Assembly (NCBI GenBank): GCA_963837455.1
Contig: CAWINM010000010.1
Span: 992,001-1,056,000, forward strand
DNA length: 64,000 bases
Source: DASYQD01 sp963837455
GTDB taxonomy: Bacteria; Acidobacteriota; Thermoanaerobaculia; Multivoradales; JAIOJS01
Direction of reading: 5' to 3'
The notes under the pieces are model-generated. The model made no database searches, was not told the origin of the DNA, and saw only the letters and a list, made by a program, of their open reading frames with translations. The stretch's first letter is position 1, and each line of letters begins with the position of its first letter. A program made the translations under genes and the position numbers. Of the stretch, positions 63,167 to 64,000 are shown one piece after another.

Positions 63167-64000
63167 GTGATCAAGAAGTTCTTCGGCAAGAAGGACGGCT
63201 CCGAGGGACCGCAGTACACCATCGACGACCTCATCGTCCTCGAGCGGTACAGCGAGGCGGAGCAGCGCATCCACCAGGACCTCAAGTTCCGCGGCAACGA
63301 CCTCAACCTGCACCTCAAGCTCGCCGACGTCTACGTCGGGCTGCGCAACATCGCCAAGGCGATCGACGAGTACGGGTTCGTGGCCGACAAGTACGCCAGC
63401 GACGGCTTCCACGACCGTGCCATCGCGGTGCTTACCAAGGCCCGCCGCCTCAACCCCATGGACGACACTCTGCCGGCGCGCATCGAGCGGCTGGAGAACG
63501 CCCGCAAGCTCGAGCACAGCCGCTCGGGCGCCCTCGAGGGCTTCCTCCAGGGGCTGCACGCCAAGGAGGGCGGGGGCACGGCGGTCATGGAGTTCCAGAC
63601 CATCTGGCGCCAGCTCGCCAAGAGCAAGCTGCTGCGCGATCTGTCGAGCGATCAGCTGCGGCTGCTCTTCCAGGGCGTCGTCGGCATCTACCTCGAGGCC
63701 GGGCACACGTTGGTGGAGCGCGCCAGCCGCGAGGAGGCGCTGTACGTCGTCGTCGGCGGTGAGGTGGTGGCGACCATCGTCGACCGCGGTGGCGCCACCA
63801 TCGAGATGCGCAGCTTCGGCCCCGGCAACATCTTCGGCGAGGGCTCGCTCTTCGAGCACCGCGCCTGGCCGGCCACCTACAAGGCGAAAACCCGCGCCAC
63901 CGTGCTCAAGCTCGCCGCCGCCGGGCTCGAGGTCTGCCTCAAGGGCAACCCGGATCCGCGCGGCTTCCTCGACGTGCTGCGGCGCGAGCAGAGCGACCGC
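63167..64000 (+). CDS. TPR and cyclic-nucleotide-binding-domain protein, 3' end outside window
   Basis: 278 residues are visible to the window end. The opening IKKFFGKKDGSEG, TIDDLIVLERYSEAEQRIHQDL and TPR-like helices (HLKLADVYVGLRNIAKAIDEYGFVADKYASDGF, AIAVLTKARRLNPMD) fill residues 1-105. A Crp/cNMP-like beta barrel follows at about 150-265 (LYVVVGGEVVATIVDRGG, MRSFGPGNIFGEGSLF), including the FGE of the phosphate-binding cassette. Proteins of this type occur in Acidobacteria and delta-proteobacteria as signal adaptors. GTG 63167 is favoured; ATG 63143 in frame would add eight residues. A TATAAT box lies upstream. Confidence 0.8.
   Translation, partial: MIKKFFGKKDGSEGPQYTIDDLIVLERYSEAEQRIHQDLKFRGNDLNLHLKLADVYVGLRNIAKAIDEYGFVADKYASDGFHDRAIAVLTKARRLNPMDDTLPARIERLENARKLEHSRSGALEGFLQGLHAKEGGGTAVMEFQTIWRQLAKSKLLRDLSSDQLRLLFQGVVGIYLEAGHTLVERASREEALYVVVGGEVVATIVDRGGATIEMRSFGPGNIFGEGSLFEHRAWPATYKAKTRATVLKLAAAGLEVCLKGNPDPRGFLDVLRREQSDR

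Overview
The window is 64 kb of very GC-rich, gene-dense bacterial chromosome with no phage, plasmid or CRISPR signature. The families point to a Gram-negative: quinone-type PyrD, an AsmA-like protein, a PilQ-type AMIN domain, lipoprotein signal peptidase, FecR/DUF6600, TPR-cNMP and MerR-TPR proteins, and a DUF3516 helicase. An Acidobacteriota-type organism (or another deep high-GC lineage near Myxococcota) is the best guess, but this is inference from gene content only. Genes are packed tightly: about a dozen neighbours share 4-nt start/stop overlaps (ATGA, GTGA, TTGA).

Region 1 (1-6.4 kb): an AsmA-like protein cut by the window edge, yjbQ, pyrD, and a minus-strand unit of two tandem GAPDH genes plus a secreted carbohydrate-binding-like protein. 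The upstream GAPDH copy lacks the catalytic Cys and is frameshifted. Region 2 (7-9.3 kb): a DivK-like receiver followed by a REC-HDGYP-REC-HDGYP protein, i.e. c-di-GMP breakdown, with one frameshift. Region 3 (9.6-20 kb): a shredded radical SAM gene, then recC-recB-recD (recD has two one-base frameshifts). Region 4 (20-31.6 kb): unknown and membrane proteins, a trmH / thioredoxin-like ferredoxin / phzF operon, a pseudo-receiver-PilZ protein, a YfhO-like membrane protein, an EVE protein, a double-CAP secreted protein and a DUF3516 helicase.

Region 5 (31.6-38 kb): a 538-bp gap holding a strong hairpin and a 147-bp element with perfect 16-bp terminal inverted repeats (MITE-like), then the NHEJ locus: ligD and ku divergent, with a MerR-TPR regulator after ku. 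Next come an HD-domain protein and a LolA-like secreted protein. Region 6 (38-50 kb): lon, a rhomboid-like membrane protein, a DUF4097 protein, a glycosyltransferase-like protein, a PilZ-TM-AMIN fusion, a zinc metalloprotease, glutaminyl cyclase and KDPG aldolase. Region 7 (51-57.4 kb): a GYF-AIM24 protein coupled to a multi-PDZ HtrA protease and a protease-like protein without a recognisable active site; then tRNA-Gly(CCC), bactofilin and alanine dehydrogenase. Region 8 (57.5-64 kb): rluD (frameshifted), lspA, acpS, thiE, a small membrane protein, a FecR/DUF6600 protein, and a TPR-cNMP protein cut by the window end.

Themes: c-di-GMP signalling (two HD-GYP domains, two PilZ proteins), DNA end repair (RecBCD and Ku/LigD about 12 kb apart), and envelope proteostasis. 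The single-gene frameshifts all look like loss of one G in a G run, and one gene carries many indels in about 1 kb. Sequence or assembly error is therefore a serious alternative to real gene decay.
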